Positions 1-8,864 are shown, numbered from the stretch's first letter. The stretch: DNA of 11,774 nucleotides from Pleurotus ostreatus/Saccharomyces cerevisiae fusant (GCA_024196135.1 JAMQCK010001122.1:1-11774), one strand, 5' to 3'. Translations and numbers: made by a program. The notes: a model not told the origin generated them from the sequence alone.

Positions 1-51
1 GTAAGCGAGTAGTGTGTGGGGAAGGGAAAGAGGGGGAGGGCGAAATAAGAA

Positions 52-121
52 GAGGGAGGGAGGAGGGAGGAGGGAGGAGGGAGGAGGGAGGAGGGAGGAG
101 GGAGGAGGAGGGAGGAGGGAG
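52..121 (+). repeat. GGAGGGA microsatellite (7-bp unit)
   Basis: A run of about eight to nine near-perfect copies of a 7-bp purine unit (AGGAGGG), with one interruption near 107-110, lies inside a purine-rich tract from about 14 to 165. The 7-bp period and purine-only composition make the overlapping open frames meaningless as genes. Confidence 0.9.
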
Positions 122-197
122 AGACGCAATGACGGCGGCGAGGGTGAGGGCGTAAAATGGCGGACAGATGTCAGACGTGGAGGAATGGGAACTGAGA

Positions 198-281
198 GCA
201 CTACTCTCGCCATTCGAAGCATTAGGGTCGGTATTCGGTGCACTAGCGTCAGTCTTCGGAGCACAAGTCTCGTCTTTCTCG
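198..281 (+). repeat. Four imperfect 21-bp tandem units
   Basis: Units 198-218, 219-239, 240-260 and 261-281 are exactly 21 bp and in one frame they translate as ALLSPFE, ALGSVFG, ALASVFG and AQVSSFS. The middle two units are most alike. The surrounding frame is short (168-398) and lacks gene support, so this may be a minisatellite or a relic of a repetitive protein. Confidence 0.6.
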
Positions 282-513
282 AGGGCCAGCGTCGTCTATA
301 GAGTGCAGCCATCGCCGCGTATGGCGGAATCGTCGCTACATGAGGTGGGTCCAGTGCGGGATCGTAGCACGGAGGCGGGGATGGGAATCAACGGGTGAGG
401 ACGAGGGTTAGAACTATAGCATTGGGAGCAGTAGCTTGCGTGTCGTTCAGAGCAGCAGTGGTCAGAAGAGGACCAATGGGGAGACGGACGAACGTAGCTG
501 GGGCTAACCCGAC

Positions 514-541
514 CAGCCGTCGACGTCCGCGTCGACGGCTG
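514..541. repeat. Perfect 12-bp inverted repeat with 4-nt loop
   Basis: CAGCCGTCGACG (514-525), loop TCCG, CGTCGACGGCTG (530-541). The arms are fully complementary and GC-rich, so a stable hairpin or cruciform, or a dimeric protein-binding site, is possible. No gene start or end can be tied to it. Confidence 0.85.
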
Positions 542-719
542 AGGAGACCCGGCATCCCCGGCCCGATTGCGCATGTTTGTCCGTCCTTCCCGATTTGGAT
601 TTTCCATTGTTCCCAAGCTCCTTCTCGACCGTCCTATCGTCGGCCGTCTCTGATCTCACGTCTGCCTCTTGTCGTACCTACTCGACCTAATGAACCTCCT
701 CTGCCCCTGCGACGCGTAA

Positions 720-1472
720 TTCCGATGTGCGACTTGCTCTTTGCGTGATCGACGGTCAAGATGCAGCCCCATCGCAGCTCAGGGAGCAGGGAATGAGGTA
801 CCTGCGTATCATGAGTGCTTTGGGCTTGCTCAGCTGCAAGGGAGAGACTATGCAGGCCCCATATGTGTGACGCGGCCTCTGACCGCGCGTGACGATCAGG
901 AAGGTGCGTCGTGGCCTGCTTTCCGCGCGCGCAGCCGCTGACGTTCAGACAGATTGCCGCTCATGTTGTTTGTCTCGGGAGAGCCATATGAGGCAAGCTG
1001 GCTTTGCTTGCGCAGTATCACAAGAGCATCAGTGATCTGCACAAATTACGCTCGCGCATACAACAACTCAAAGCCAGTAATGCTCTGCGTGCTTCGTCAA
1101 CAAGACTCACTCGGTCCCCCTCCATCTTCTGCCCTAAATGGCCGTAGTACTTGCTCACTCAACCCCAATAGCGTATACGATCGGCCTTCCGCCCTGTCCG
1201 CGTCCCCGTTGCTCGATCGTCGTGTAAGGCGCCATCCTCTCGCGACCGCTCGACGCCCTGGTCTTGTCGAAGTTCTCCGACAGACCCACATGACCATCTT
1301 CGACCGAGGGCGCTCTCCCAAGCAGAATGCAAAGCCCCGCATGCGGCCATTCGAAGCGGGGGACGCGAGTAACCATTGCTGCTGGACCTTGAGGTGCGTC
1401 TTGCTCATGGTTTCGCTGCGCTACGCATCCTGATCGTCCTTCTGCAGCTCTCGAAGGCCTATCAGACAATAA
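720..1472 (+). other. Candidate spliced coding segment upstream of and into unit A
   Basis: A + strand frame is open from 720. An intron with good signals (904-948, GTGCGT, CTGAC branch, TTCAG) joins it in phase to an open stretch 949-1393. The next donor, at 1394, is the one conserved in the tandem units, and the frame then stops at 1470-1472. The in-phase junction of two open segments argues for a real exon pair. No in-frame ATG is seen before 904, so any start would need an upstream exon. The peptide (for example LPLMLFVSGEPYEASWLCLR) is not recognised. It may be an N-terminal part of the decayed family. Confidence 0.2.
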
Positions 1473-1835
1473 CTTCGCTCTCGACATCAATATGGCGCTC
1501 AACGCACGAAGATTTCGACCCTTCGTCCTTTAAATTGACTGTATCTTCAACGCTCAGCATACACTCCAGCCATCGCACCCACCCCCCGCTCGGACTTCAC
1601 TGAGCTCAAGAAGGACCCCCTCGACGTACACGCGAAACCCCAGCTCGCGCGGACGTCGTTCTCGTTCTCGCCAACGTCGTGAAGACGATCGTGTATCGTG
1701 GGAACGACCTTGATGAGCGCAAACTCAATACGCGACCCCCTTGCGTATCCTGCGACTGGCGACTCCGTATGTCTAACGGATGCAAGGCAAAGACCGCCCG
1801 TCGACGACGTACACTGCCGTGCGGCGAGCGTGGAG
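1214..1835 (+). pseudogene. Decayed tandem unit A (first copy)
   Basis: This is the first of three head-to-tail diverged copies. Anchors shared with the others are an ATG at 1290 (MTIFDRGRS, against MTLFERGTS in the third copy), an intron-like element at 1394-1447 (GTGCGT, CTGAT, CTGCAG), ACTTCGCTCTC at 1472, GACTTCACTGAGCTCAAGAA at 1593, and CTCGCCAACGTCG at 1667 followed by GTGTATCGTGGGAA. The exon before the intron is 104 nt (phase 2). After splicing the frame stops at 1470, while the downstream conserved peptide (FTELKKDP) lies in another frame, so the copy looks broken. I do not recognise the product. Confidence 0.5.
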
Positions 1836-1879
1836 GGACCACAGGGCATGGACTAGGTATCTGCTATTCCGTGCGGTCG

Positions 1880-2410
1880 CTGAAGCCATCGTGCTCACAG
1901 CCTGCCCAGTCAAGTTCGCGAAAATGCGCTTGGTCCGGTGGGCGAGCATCCTAGCCAAGTATGCCAATATTCAAAGTGAAGCCCGCGTACATCCGCTCAG
2001 TCGAGTCAGCAGATGCCCATCAGAGTAGAGTCCAGCTTGCTCGCTGTGAGTCCTTCCCGTCCCCCCTCCCACTCTCTCCGCCTTCTGACCGATCTTTCGA
2101 AGAGCTCGAATGCGTCTCCATTGCTGACTTCGCTCTCAGCACCGGCGGGTCCCTTGGCCGATGAGAAGATGACAACATTTTTGCGATACGGGCTGATGTC
2201 CAAGGCGCATCGTGCGCCTCGTACAGCGCACCCTCGTCCGCACTCGCACTTCCTTGAGTTGGAGAACGGTACCCTCGACTATCCGCAGAAGTCTCAGCTC
2301 GTGCGAGTGGCGTCGTCGTACTCGGCAACCTCGTCAAGGGGTGACATCGGCGAGTGGGTACGACCTGAGTGTTCTCGACGATTCAGCGGCTGACTCTTGC
2401 ATCAGGTTCG
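1880..2410 (+). pseudogene. Decayed tandem unit C (middle copy)
   Basis: This copy is collinear with the first at a constant offset of 654-655 nt and with the third at 591 nt. It has an ATG at 1924 and an intron-like element 2046-2104 (GTGAGT, CTGAC branch), with 122 nt between them, again phase 2. It then stays open to the TGA at 2391 and includes HFLELENGTLDYPQKSQ, which matches the third copy. A TAG near the end of the first exon (2026-2028) breaks the ATG frame. Relative to the third copy it lacks about 180 nt before the shared 14-mer GCGGCTGACTCTTG (2386). The product is unrecognised. Confidence 0.5.
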
Positions 2411-2523
2411 TTAGAGGTGTACTTGACCGGCCCTGGGGCGCAATTCCCCATCCAATTTGCCGGACATGGGTGTCTTCCCACCTCAGTGACGGGTCCACCA
2501 AGTCTTCCATGCTCTCGCCCGCG

Positions 2524-3190
2524 GTGCTCCGTCGTCGCGTAGGGCGGCGAGGCGCTGTTCACCCTCGCCATCCGACGACCTGACCTTGCCGAAGTTCATT
2601 GACGTATTTGTATGACCCTCTTCGAACGCGGGACCTCGATGTACGTTCTACTATGTTTTCGCTCTGCTCTGCATCCCGATGGCTTTTCTGCAGCACCCGA
2701 AGGCCTCTCCGTCCATGACTTGACCCTCGACACCTCGTACTCGCTCAACTAACGACGGATCGACATCTTCCCTCGAAATGCAACGTTTACACAAACTCAG
2801 TTTTCTGCTTCATCCAGCGCACCCATACTTTCGCCCGGACATCCTCGAGTTGGAGAAGGACCCCATCTACCTTCATGCGAAGTCTCAACCTGCGCAGTCA
2901 TCGTCATCGTCCTCGCCAACGTCGGGAAGATCGCCGTGTATCGTGGGAATTTCCTCCAGAACGCGAACTTGATAGTCGATCCTCCTGCACGCATTCAAGA
3001 TGCGGTGGCGCTGGCGCGCACTCGGACTTTTCTGTGCTTTACGGATGCCCTCGACCGAAGCGTGGAGCCTCACGCGATCACGGTCGTGGTCCTTGGCGTG
3101 TGCGACAGAGGGCATCGGCGAATAGGTAATTATGACCTGGGTATGTTCGAGGGTACCGCGGCTGACTCTTGTGCGTCAGGTAGCTGTACC
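2524..3190 (+). pseudogene. Decayed tandem unit B (third copy)
   Basis: This third copy shares an ATG at 2612, an intron-like element at 2641-2693 (GTACGT to CTGCAG), ACTTGACCCTC at 2718, a LELEKDP segment at about 2843 and CTCGCCAACGTCG at 2912. Its first exon is only 29 nt, again phase 2, so about 75-90 nt were lost without changing phase. The spliced frame meets a TGA at 2716. A second conserved block (YDLGMFEGTAADSC, against YDLSVLDDSAADSC in the middle copy) lies near 3132-3171. A stop-free + frame runs 2936-3601 through it but has no good start. The product is unrecognised. Confidence 0.5.
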
Positions 3191-3875
3191 GTGTACGCAC
3201 CATCGTCTAGACGCTGTGTCAATGCGCGTCAAGACGTCGACCATCCGACATCGACAGCATCGGCGTTGCCCATTTCCGTGCCTGGATGTGCTCGCGTCCA
3301 CGTCGTCGAACCTCGTCGGGCGCGCATACCTGGGCTCTCAATCGTAGACGGCCCCCAGCGCCGCGGGCTTTCGAAGTCGTGTGTGTACTTTATTGTAGGT
3401 ATAGGGAATGAAAATCTCGTTTTGTTTGTTGCTGCTTACAGCACGAATCTGTCCGTGGTGAGAAGTAACTCATGTCAACTCGGCTCAAATAAGTTCTCTT
3501 CCTGGCCTTTCATTGACGTCCACAGGTATCACGATTCGCGAGCACTGCTGGGGGCTCCGCTACCGATTACCCCAACATCCGCGCGGCGCTCGCTGGCATA
3601 ACAAGCCGGAAAGGTAGGATGTATGGGTCGATGCGGCCCGCGGCTCGCCTGACGTCCACCCTAGTCGACGCATGGCGAGGACGTACGGCGCAGGGATCCC
3701 TCCGTCGGCGCTTATCGATGCCAGCTAGGCGTGTGAGCTGATGTTGTACTGCCCCGCGTCCTTCTCGAGATGCTGTGCAGCCACGCGGCTGGCGAGCTGG
3801 TGTACACCAGGTGGGCGATCCCCTTCTTCCTTCTGCCCGTCGTCGTCGATACCGAACGTGGACTCTGCAGTCGCG
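3191..3875 (+). promoter_or_regulatory. Upstream region and probable promoter/5' UTR of the NLR-like gene
   Basis: This stretch lies between the last decayed tandem unit and the NLR-like start codon. I see no gene I would call, although a + frame stays open to 3601. No clear TATA box is visible. The decamer TGACGTCCAC, which contains a TGACGTC CREB/ATF-type core, occurs twice, at 3514-3523 and 3650-3659; by chance or not cannot be told here. If translation starts at 3876, positions from about 3720 are likely 5' UTR with one upstream in-frame ATG (3741). Confidence 0.35.
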
Positions 3876-6800
3876 ATGCCTGATTCTCTTACCTCGTCTG
3901 CGGGACGTCGTCCCCTGCGCGATCGGCTTCTTCCCTCGTGGATCAAGCGCTATTTCTCGCGAGGCCGCGCTTCGTCATCGGCGCCTATCGCAAGGTCCGC
4001 GATCGCCTCGTCGACATCGGCGTCTGGCGACGACGCGGATGTCCCTCAGCGCCATCCTCAACCATCATCCTCCGCCGCAGTCACCGCCTCTCCTGCTACC
4101 TCGTCATCGCCTGGAAAACGCCCTGGGCTGCGCGAGCGACTATCGATCTCGAAACTATACCATCGCCTGTCGCGGGCTCTCGCTCCCTCGTCGCGCGGCT
4201 CGCCGCCCAGCTCCGTGCGCTCGCCCGAACCCGAACCTGCGTCAAGCGCACTTCAAGTACCGCCGTCGTCATCGTCCACGGACGGGATGAACCCTGATCC
4301 TCCTACTGGCTCGCTCCCACCGCCGCGCGCCGTCAAGGCCTGCGAGATAACCGCGCCCTCGGCCGATGTCTCGGACGCGCTGAGCAGCACCTCGGCCGCG
4401 GTCGTCGACGTCGCCGACGCGCCCGTCGCTGACCCTATGACCAAGATGTGGAACGAGGCAGTCGTAGAGTGGCAGCGGAAGACGGGCGTTGACTTGGCAG
4501 CTCCCAGCCATATGCATTTCGACTCTAAGGAAGCCGTGATGGACTACATTACTGAGATGGAGGGGAAAGAGCCAGACGAGTTCGCGAACGGCCGATGGAA
4601 ACGCATTCGCGACAGCTTCATCCCGTTAGCTCGCATTTTCGAGACGCTCTGCGTGCCTATTGCTGACACACTCTGTTCGACGGTGAGTGGTCCACCCTGG
4701 AGGTACTTGCCTGGTACTGACGCACTCGACGACAGGTCTTTCCTCCGAGCCAAATCATATTCACAACCGTGGGGTTGATCATCAGCGTGAGTCCCTCGCT
4801 CAAACATCTCCTTCCGTCTATCCTGATCGCCTGCTCAGGCGTCTGTCAAGACGCTCGAGGAGCTCGAGCAGATCTCGGGCGCTTTTGACGAGATAAAGAC
4901 GCATTTACAAGTGGTTGAAGCCGTCTCGATGCGACCAGGAGGCCTGCTTCACGCCGCATCCGTCAGGCTGTTGGTCCAGTTGATCGCGGTTCTCCAGGTC
5001 ATCGTACAGATGAAACGAGCAGGCCGTCTACGTAAGTTCTGGTCGTCTCTTGGTAGCGTAGGCTCAACGGCCTTCGTTAGGTGTATGGCTGAAAAACCTT
5101 ATCGACGTGCGGCCTCTATCTGGGGCATTGTATGACCTTGGTCGCCTTGCCAATCGTCATCATGAAGTGATAGCAGGAGTCACATACAAGAAGGTGACGC
5201 AAATTCTGTCAAGCCTCGTTGGTGCGTCCTTTCCCCGTGGAACCACCGCCGCTTGCTCATTATGCTAGACAAAAGAGCCTCTCATGATTGGATCAACCAA
5301 TGTCTCCGGGACTTGTTGCAAACCATGCATCAACTTCAAGGTACGTATGGATCCTCGTGCTTATCCACTCGGACTGACTCGCAAATTAGAGAACGCTCAC
5401 TTGACGAAGGAAGATATTCTTGCGCACCGCGTCGTACTACGCCGCCTGGAGCTTTTACTCTACAAACAGACGGATGATCTGAAGCAAATCAAAAGTCAGT
5501 CATCGGATTCGAGATGCGCACTGCGACACCCATGCTGATTTTTCTTAGCATTTGCAGAGCTCGACATGGTCGCGAAGTGGCTCAAGTACCCGGACCCGTC
5601 GGAAAGGCTAAGTATGCTTCTCGACGAGCGCGCAGAGGGGACAGGCTCGTGGTTTCTTGACGGTGACGTATTCACCGCCTTTCGAGGGGGAAAGATCAAA
5701 TCCGTGTTACTCAATGGGAAGGGTGAGGTTTGGTTCTGTGTCTCACGCATCTCCTCTGATCGTATGTCAGCGGGTTGTGGCAAAAGCACAATGCTGTGCG
5801 TCCCTGTACACGGTGCCTACGATTTTCACCCTGACATGTATTGTTCCAGCGCTGCTGCCACCCAAGCTTTACAAGCCTACAGTGTATCGTCTCTGCCTGG
5901 ATCGCTTGTACTCGTTCATCTCTTCGACACTACCCGTGGATCTGGCACACAGGACCTGCACGCCGCTCTTTCTGCCTTGCTATACCAGATGGCCTCAAAA
6001 AGCACAGAGTGCGCACATGCGATACTCGAGTCTCGCAAGAAGGCTGTTGAGAGTGGGTTCACAACGAAGACTGACAAAGAACGTCTACTCATGAACCTGC
6101 TCCGTGCTGCGTCCTCGCGAATTTTTATTGTCATCGATGCATTGGATGAAGCTGACGAGGCCGGCATTCTCCCTTTTCTGATGCGTCTCAGAGAGCTATC
6201 TACAGTATCATTGCTTGCCTCTCGTCGTACAGCAGTAAATGTAGCTGCTCTGTTCGACGTTGTGGTCTCCGTCGAGGACAGCGACACGGATAGCGACATC
6301 AGGACAGTACTCGACTTATCGATGTCCTCCGGGGGGGTGTTGGAAAACATCAGAGACCGCGATGGGGTGAGACAAGCTTTGCTAGCGAGGGCAGAGGGAA
6401 AGTCAGTAACTCGATATCGCTCCAGTCCACACCTTGATAGATTTTCTTCAGTTTACGTTGGACGACATTGGTAATCCAGGACCTCAGGGCCATCTCGGGA
6501 CTGCCAGGCAAGGTCCGCCAGCGCTTGGGGTCGCTTCCAGAATCGCTGGAAGCCCTGTACAAAGGTTGCCTGGATGCTGTCGCTCCTGCAGACAGGGCTG
6601 ATGTACGACGCCTACTGCTATGGCTCGTCCGCACTGGACAACCCTTGTCGCTGGACGACTTGGCGGATGTCATGTCCTTTGACTATACCGACACTATGCC
6701 GGTCTACGATGCGTCTTTACGACCCGTGCCTGAGTCTTTGATCAGTATGCTCGGATTGGTACTTGTATCCGTCCACGGAAGGACCGTTCAGCTGGCTCAT

Positions 6801-8153
6801 GCCTCGGTTTGTGACTACATCCTTAACCTCCCTTCCGACTCGCCATTTTCTCTTTGTGGCAGTGCCGACTATGCTCTGATGGCTCGCACATGCCTTGGAT
6901 ATCTCGCCGGAGTTGACGAGACATCTTCCTTCAATCCTGACGCTCATCTGGCTCAGTACTGGGTCGGTTACATGGGTATGGCAGGCAGCGATCTCTACGA
7001 AGGCTTAGAAAAGGAGGTGGGTTTGACAATTGGGAAGGTGGCTGCAAGCACTCGAGGCTCGTCAGTTCTGAATGTATCCCTCTGGATTGCTGCGGAGATG
7101 GGACACTGCCGACTTGTCGCTGTACTACTTGACGACGGCAGAGTCGAGCTTGATTGTGCAGACACCAATGGCTGGACGTCTCTGCATAGAGCAGCGACGT
7201 ACGGCCATTTTGGTGTTACCAGTCTGCTCCTCGAGCGGGGTGCCGCTGTCACTGCGCGGGACAAGCGACAGGACACGCCTCTGATTCTGGCGGCTGAGTT
7301 TAACCGCGTGGATATTGCTCGCCTCCTCCTTGACAATGGAGCTTGTACTGAGGACCGTGACGAGGAATCTGGCTGGACTGCGCTTCACTTTGCATGTCGA
7401 GAAGGAGATCTTGATCTTGTTGACCTGCTCCTCAAGCGAGGTGCCGCTGCCAATGCGCGGGCCAATGACCAGAACACACCTCTGACTCTGGCGGCTCAAT
7501 CTGGCCACGCAAATATTGCTCGTATTCTCCTCAACCAAGGAGCTTGTACTGAAGACCGTGACGAGAAATATGGCTTGACTGCACTTCACTTCGCATGTCG
7601 AGAAGGAAATCTTGATATTGTTGACCTGCTCCTCGAGCGAGGTGCCTCTATTTCCGCGCGATCCAAGATACAAGACACGCCGTTGACGACAGCGGCCGAA
7701 CACGGTCGAGAGGACATTGTTCGCTTGCTTCTCGACAAGGGAGCGCATACCGAGGACTGCGATGTGATAGGCTTGACTGCCCTGCACCTCGCGGCCAAGT
7801 ACGGCCATTCCGAAATTATCCAGCTCCTCGTCGATCGAGGCGCCTCCCTTGAAGCGAGGAACATGTACGAGTGGACTCCGCTATGTTTTGCCGTCCTATG
7901 CAGCCAGATAGGCGCTACGGAGCTCCTGCTGAACCTGGGCAGCGAGTCCGATCTCCCCGCAGATGACGGGACGACCCTACTGGACTCTGTTGGCTGTTAC
8001 CCATCATGGCCGGAGGACACCGAGAGGGACGCGCGGGTCCGCGAGGTGCTCAGGCGAGCAGGGTGCACGGAGGAGACGGGAAGAAAACCGTTCCTCGAAT
8101 TTCAGGTAGTGAGCAACAGTGTTTGGGAGAGCCTGAGAGCCATGACTTCGTGA
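3876..8153 (+). CDS. NLR-like STAND protein: Goodbye - NACHT - winged helix - ankyrin repeats (10 exons)
   Basis: The spliced product is 1273 aa. Exons are 3876-4682, 4736-4786, 4839-5031, 5081-5221, 5269-5340, 5390-5494, 5549-5722, 5771-5795, 5850-6401 and 6452-8153; phases agree at every junction and the total is 3822 nt. Residues 1-187 are Ser/Pro/Ala-rich and probably disordered. Residues about 190-420 match the fungal STAND N-terminal Goodbye domain (MWNEAVVEWQRKTGVDL, then VFPPSQIIF). NACHT follows: Walker A GKAGCGKST at 513-521 and Walker B IFIVIDALDE at 614-623. A winged-helix-like segment (LPESLEALY, QLAHASVCDYIL) precedes about nine ankyrin repeats from residue 914. By family analogy this is a cytosolic NTP-driven receptor for non-self or damage signals with ankyrin repeats as sensor; the ligand is unknown. 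I chose ATG 3876 because it has G at -3. An in-frame ATG at 3741 would add 45 residues but has C at -3, and an in-frame TAG lies at 3726. The gene appears intact. Confidence 0.93.
3894..4181 (+). repeat. Duplicated basic motif in the N-terminus of the NLR-like protein
   Basis: Residues 7-30 and 77-102 carry two diverged copies of one motif. Copy 1 begins SSAGRRPLRDRL and continues with W-I-K-R-Y-F-S-R. Copy 2 begins SSPGKRPGLRERL and continues with K-L-Y-H-R-L-S-R. The shared pattern is S-S-x-G-[RK]-R-P-(G)-L-R-[DE]-R-L, a few residues, a Tyr, then S-R. Both would form basic amphipathic helices in an otherwise Ser/Pro-rich, probably disordered segment. The DNA of the two copies is not closely similar, so the duplication is old or the motif is kept by selection. 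I do not recognise it as a named domain. Confidence 0.7.
4446..5494 (+). other. Goodbye-type N-terminal helical domain (spread over exons 1-6)
   Basis: The translated exons give the typical order of this domain: a W-x-x-A-x(3)-W/Y-x(3)-T-G-[VI]-D-L opening, a helix with an invariant-looking FETLCVPIADTLCSTVFPPS core, then long amphipathic helices (ASVKTLEELEQI, ASVRLLVQLIAVLQVI, VWLKNLIDVRPLSGALYDL). A linker helix (HRVVLRRLELLLYKQTDDL) leads to the NACHT module. In fungal STAND proteins Goodbye occupies the effector or adaptor position, but its biochemical action is not established. The assignment rests on motif order read by eye. Confidence 0.8.
4683..6451 (+). other. Nine short spliceosomal introns of the NLR-like gene
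   Basis: The introns are 4683-4735, 4787-4838, 5032-5080, 5222-5268, 5341-5389, 5495-5548, 5723-5770, 5796-5849 and 6402-6451, each 47-54 nt. Donors are GTGAGT, GTGAGT, GTAAGT, GTGCGT, GTACGT, GTCAGT, GTGAGG, GTGCGT and GTCAGT. Each has a CTGAC, CTGAT, CTCAAC, CTCAT or TTGAT branch-like site shortly before the acceptor. Removing them joins the Goodbye and NACHT motifs in one frame, for example AEG-N-LRW across the last intron, which is the strongest support. The sixth intron could instead end at 5557 (TTTGCAG), which removes three codons without changing frame. Confidence 0.9.
5627..6401 (+). other. NACHT NTPase core
   Basis: The lead-in TGSWFLDGDVF precedes the P-loop as in other fungal NACHT proteins. 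Walker A (GKAGCGKST) is assembled across an intron: G-K at the end of exon 7, the rest in the 25-nt exon 8. Walker B is IFIVIDALDE with the following D-E-A acidic cluster typical of NACHT (D-A-L-D-E-A). LLASRR sits where the sensor-1 segment is expected, although many relatives have T-S-R there. VVSVEDSDTDSDI fits the usual segment before the next helix. All key nucleotide-binding residues are present, so the NTPase is predicted active. Confidence 0.9.
7071..7985 (+). repeat. Ankyrin repeat array of about nine repeats, in a two-repeat superunit
   Basis: From residue 914 the protein has about nine 33-34-residue ankyrin repeats showing the TPLxxAA and LLLxxGA signatures (for example GWTALHFACREGDLDLVDLL). 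They alternate between two types: xDTPLxxAA...GAxTED and xLTALHFACREG...RGAxxxAR. The pair is tandemly repeated in the DNA at 7272-7472, 7473-7673 and 7674-7871, with periods of 201, 201 and 198 bp. The first two superunits are strikingly alike (shared GGAGCTTGTACTGA; near-identical 7380-7440 and 7581-7641). The final repeat is degenerate and is followed by a 50-60 residue tail. This is the likely ligand-sensing part. Confidence 0.9.
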
Positions 8154-8516
8154 GGTGAGCCGCTAAATAACTTGCTGCTTGCGGCCAGATGTTCAGCGAT
8201 TACTAGGAAGAAGTGCCGCGGCGTAATGATGCTCGATCTCATGTACGGAAGATACGTGGGGCGTCAGTATGAGATATCAGGGGAAGTGGGCGTGCTTGAG
8301 AGATATGTGATGGTTCAGCTGGTTTGGACGAATCGGTTTGGCCGGATCATCGCTTATCTTGTTACGTGAGGAGAAGCATCGTAGGGTCTGTATCGCTTCG
8401 ACTGGTACGAACTTTCCGTATTCATGTATGACTGGACTTACAAATCACTGTAAGTGACCGTTAGAGAGCTCATGGGCGCAAAGGACAGAGCGTACCGGTA
8501 TAGTGTACTACTGCGT
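8154..8516 (+). other. 3' flank of the NLR-like gene
   Basis: No canonical AATAAA signal is seen. A 65-codon frame at 8172-8369 is in phase with the last exon and could be a spliced C-terminal extension: donor GTGAGG at 8150 with an acceptor at 8188 (39 nt) or 8206 (57 nt) removes the TGA stop and continues to the TGA at 8367-8369. The intron signals are weaker than those of the nine main introns, so the stop at 8153 is preferred. Confidence 0.3.
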
Positions 8517-8560
8517 GCATGCCGGAGTATATTGCAGAGCATGCCGGAATATACTGCAGA
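8517..8560 (+). repeat. 22-bp tandem direct repeat
   Basis: Copies 8517-8538 and 8539-8560 are 20/22 identical (GCATGCCGGAGTATATTGCA against GCATGCCGGAATATACTGCA, each followed by GA). A more degenerate echo (TACCGGTATAGTGTACTA) precedes them at about 8493-8510. Function unknown. Confidence 0.85.
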
Positions 8561-8864
8561 GGATGTTCGCCACCCCCGCGCGAGATCCCCTCCGACAAGC
8601 GCGACTGCCTCGCGCCGCAACATAGACGCCACCCCTCCGTGCATACGAAACACGACGCTCGCTCACACTACGCCGATTTGCGCCGTCCGAGCGCACGTCT
8701 GCCTCACTAGTCCAGTCGCATCATCCAGACACCGTCCTCGCGGCCTCCAGGCTCCAGCCACCCCATCCACGCATCTTGAAAGCGTATGCCGCCTGTTGAC
8801 GCAATGTCCCCAGCGGACACCGCATCGCTGCTCGAGAACGATGCTGCTGCAGAGAGCGCGAAGA

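Noticed and set aside
2936..3601. 221-codon + frame
   Set aside because: It has no ATG at the start, begins inside a decayed tandem unit and reads through likely intergenic sequence; treated as part of unit B instead.
3741..3875. Upstream in-frame ATG giving a 45-residue longer NLR-like protein
   Set aside because: Its context is weaker (C at -3) than that of ATG 3876, and the extra peptide is Cys/Ser-rich without a clear signal peptide or domain; it is kept only as an alternative.
7125..7808. 227-codon minus frame
   Set aside because: It is antisense to the ankyrin repeats; its repetitive peptide mirrors the coding repeat on the + strand.
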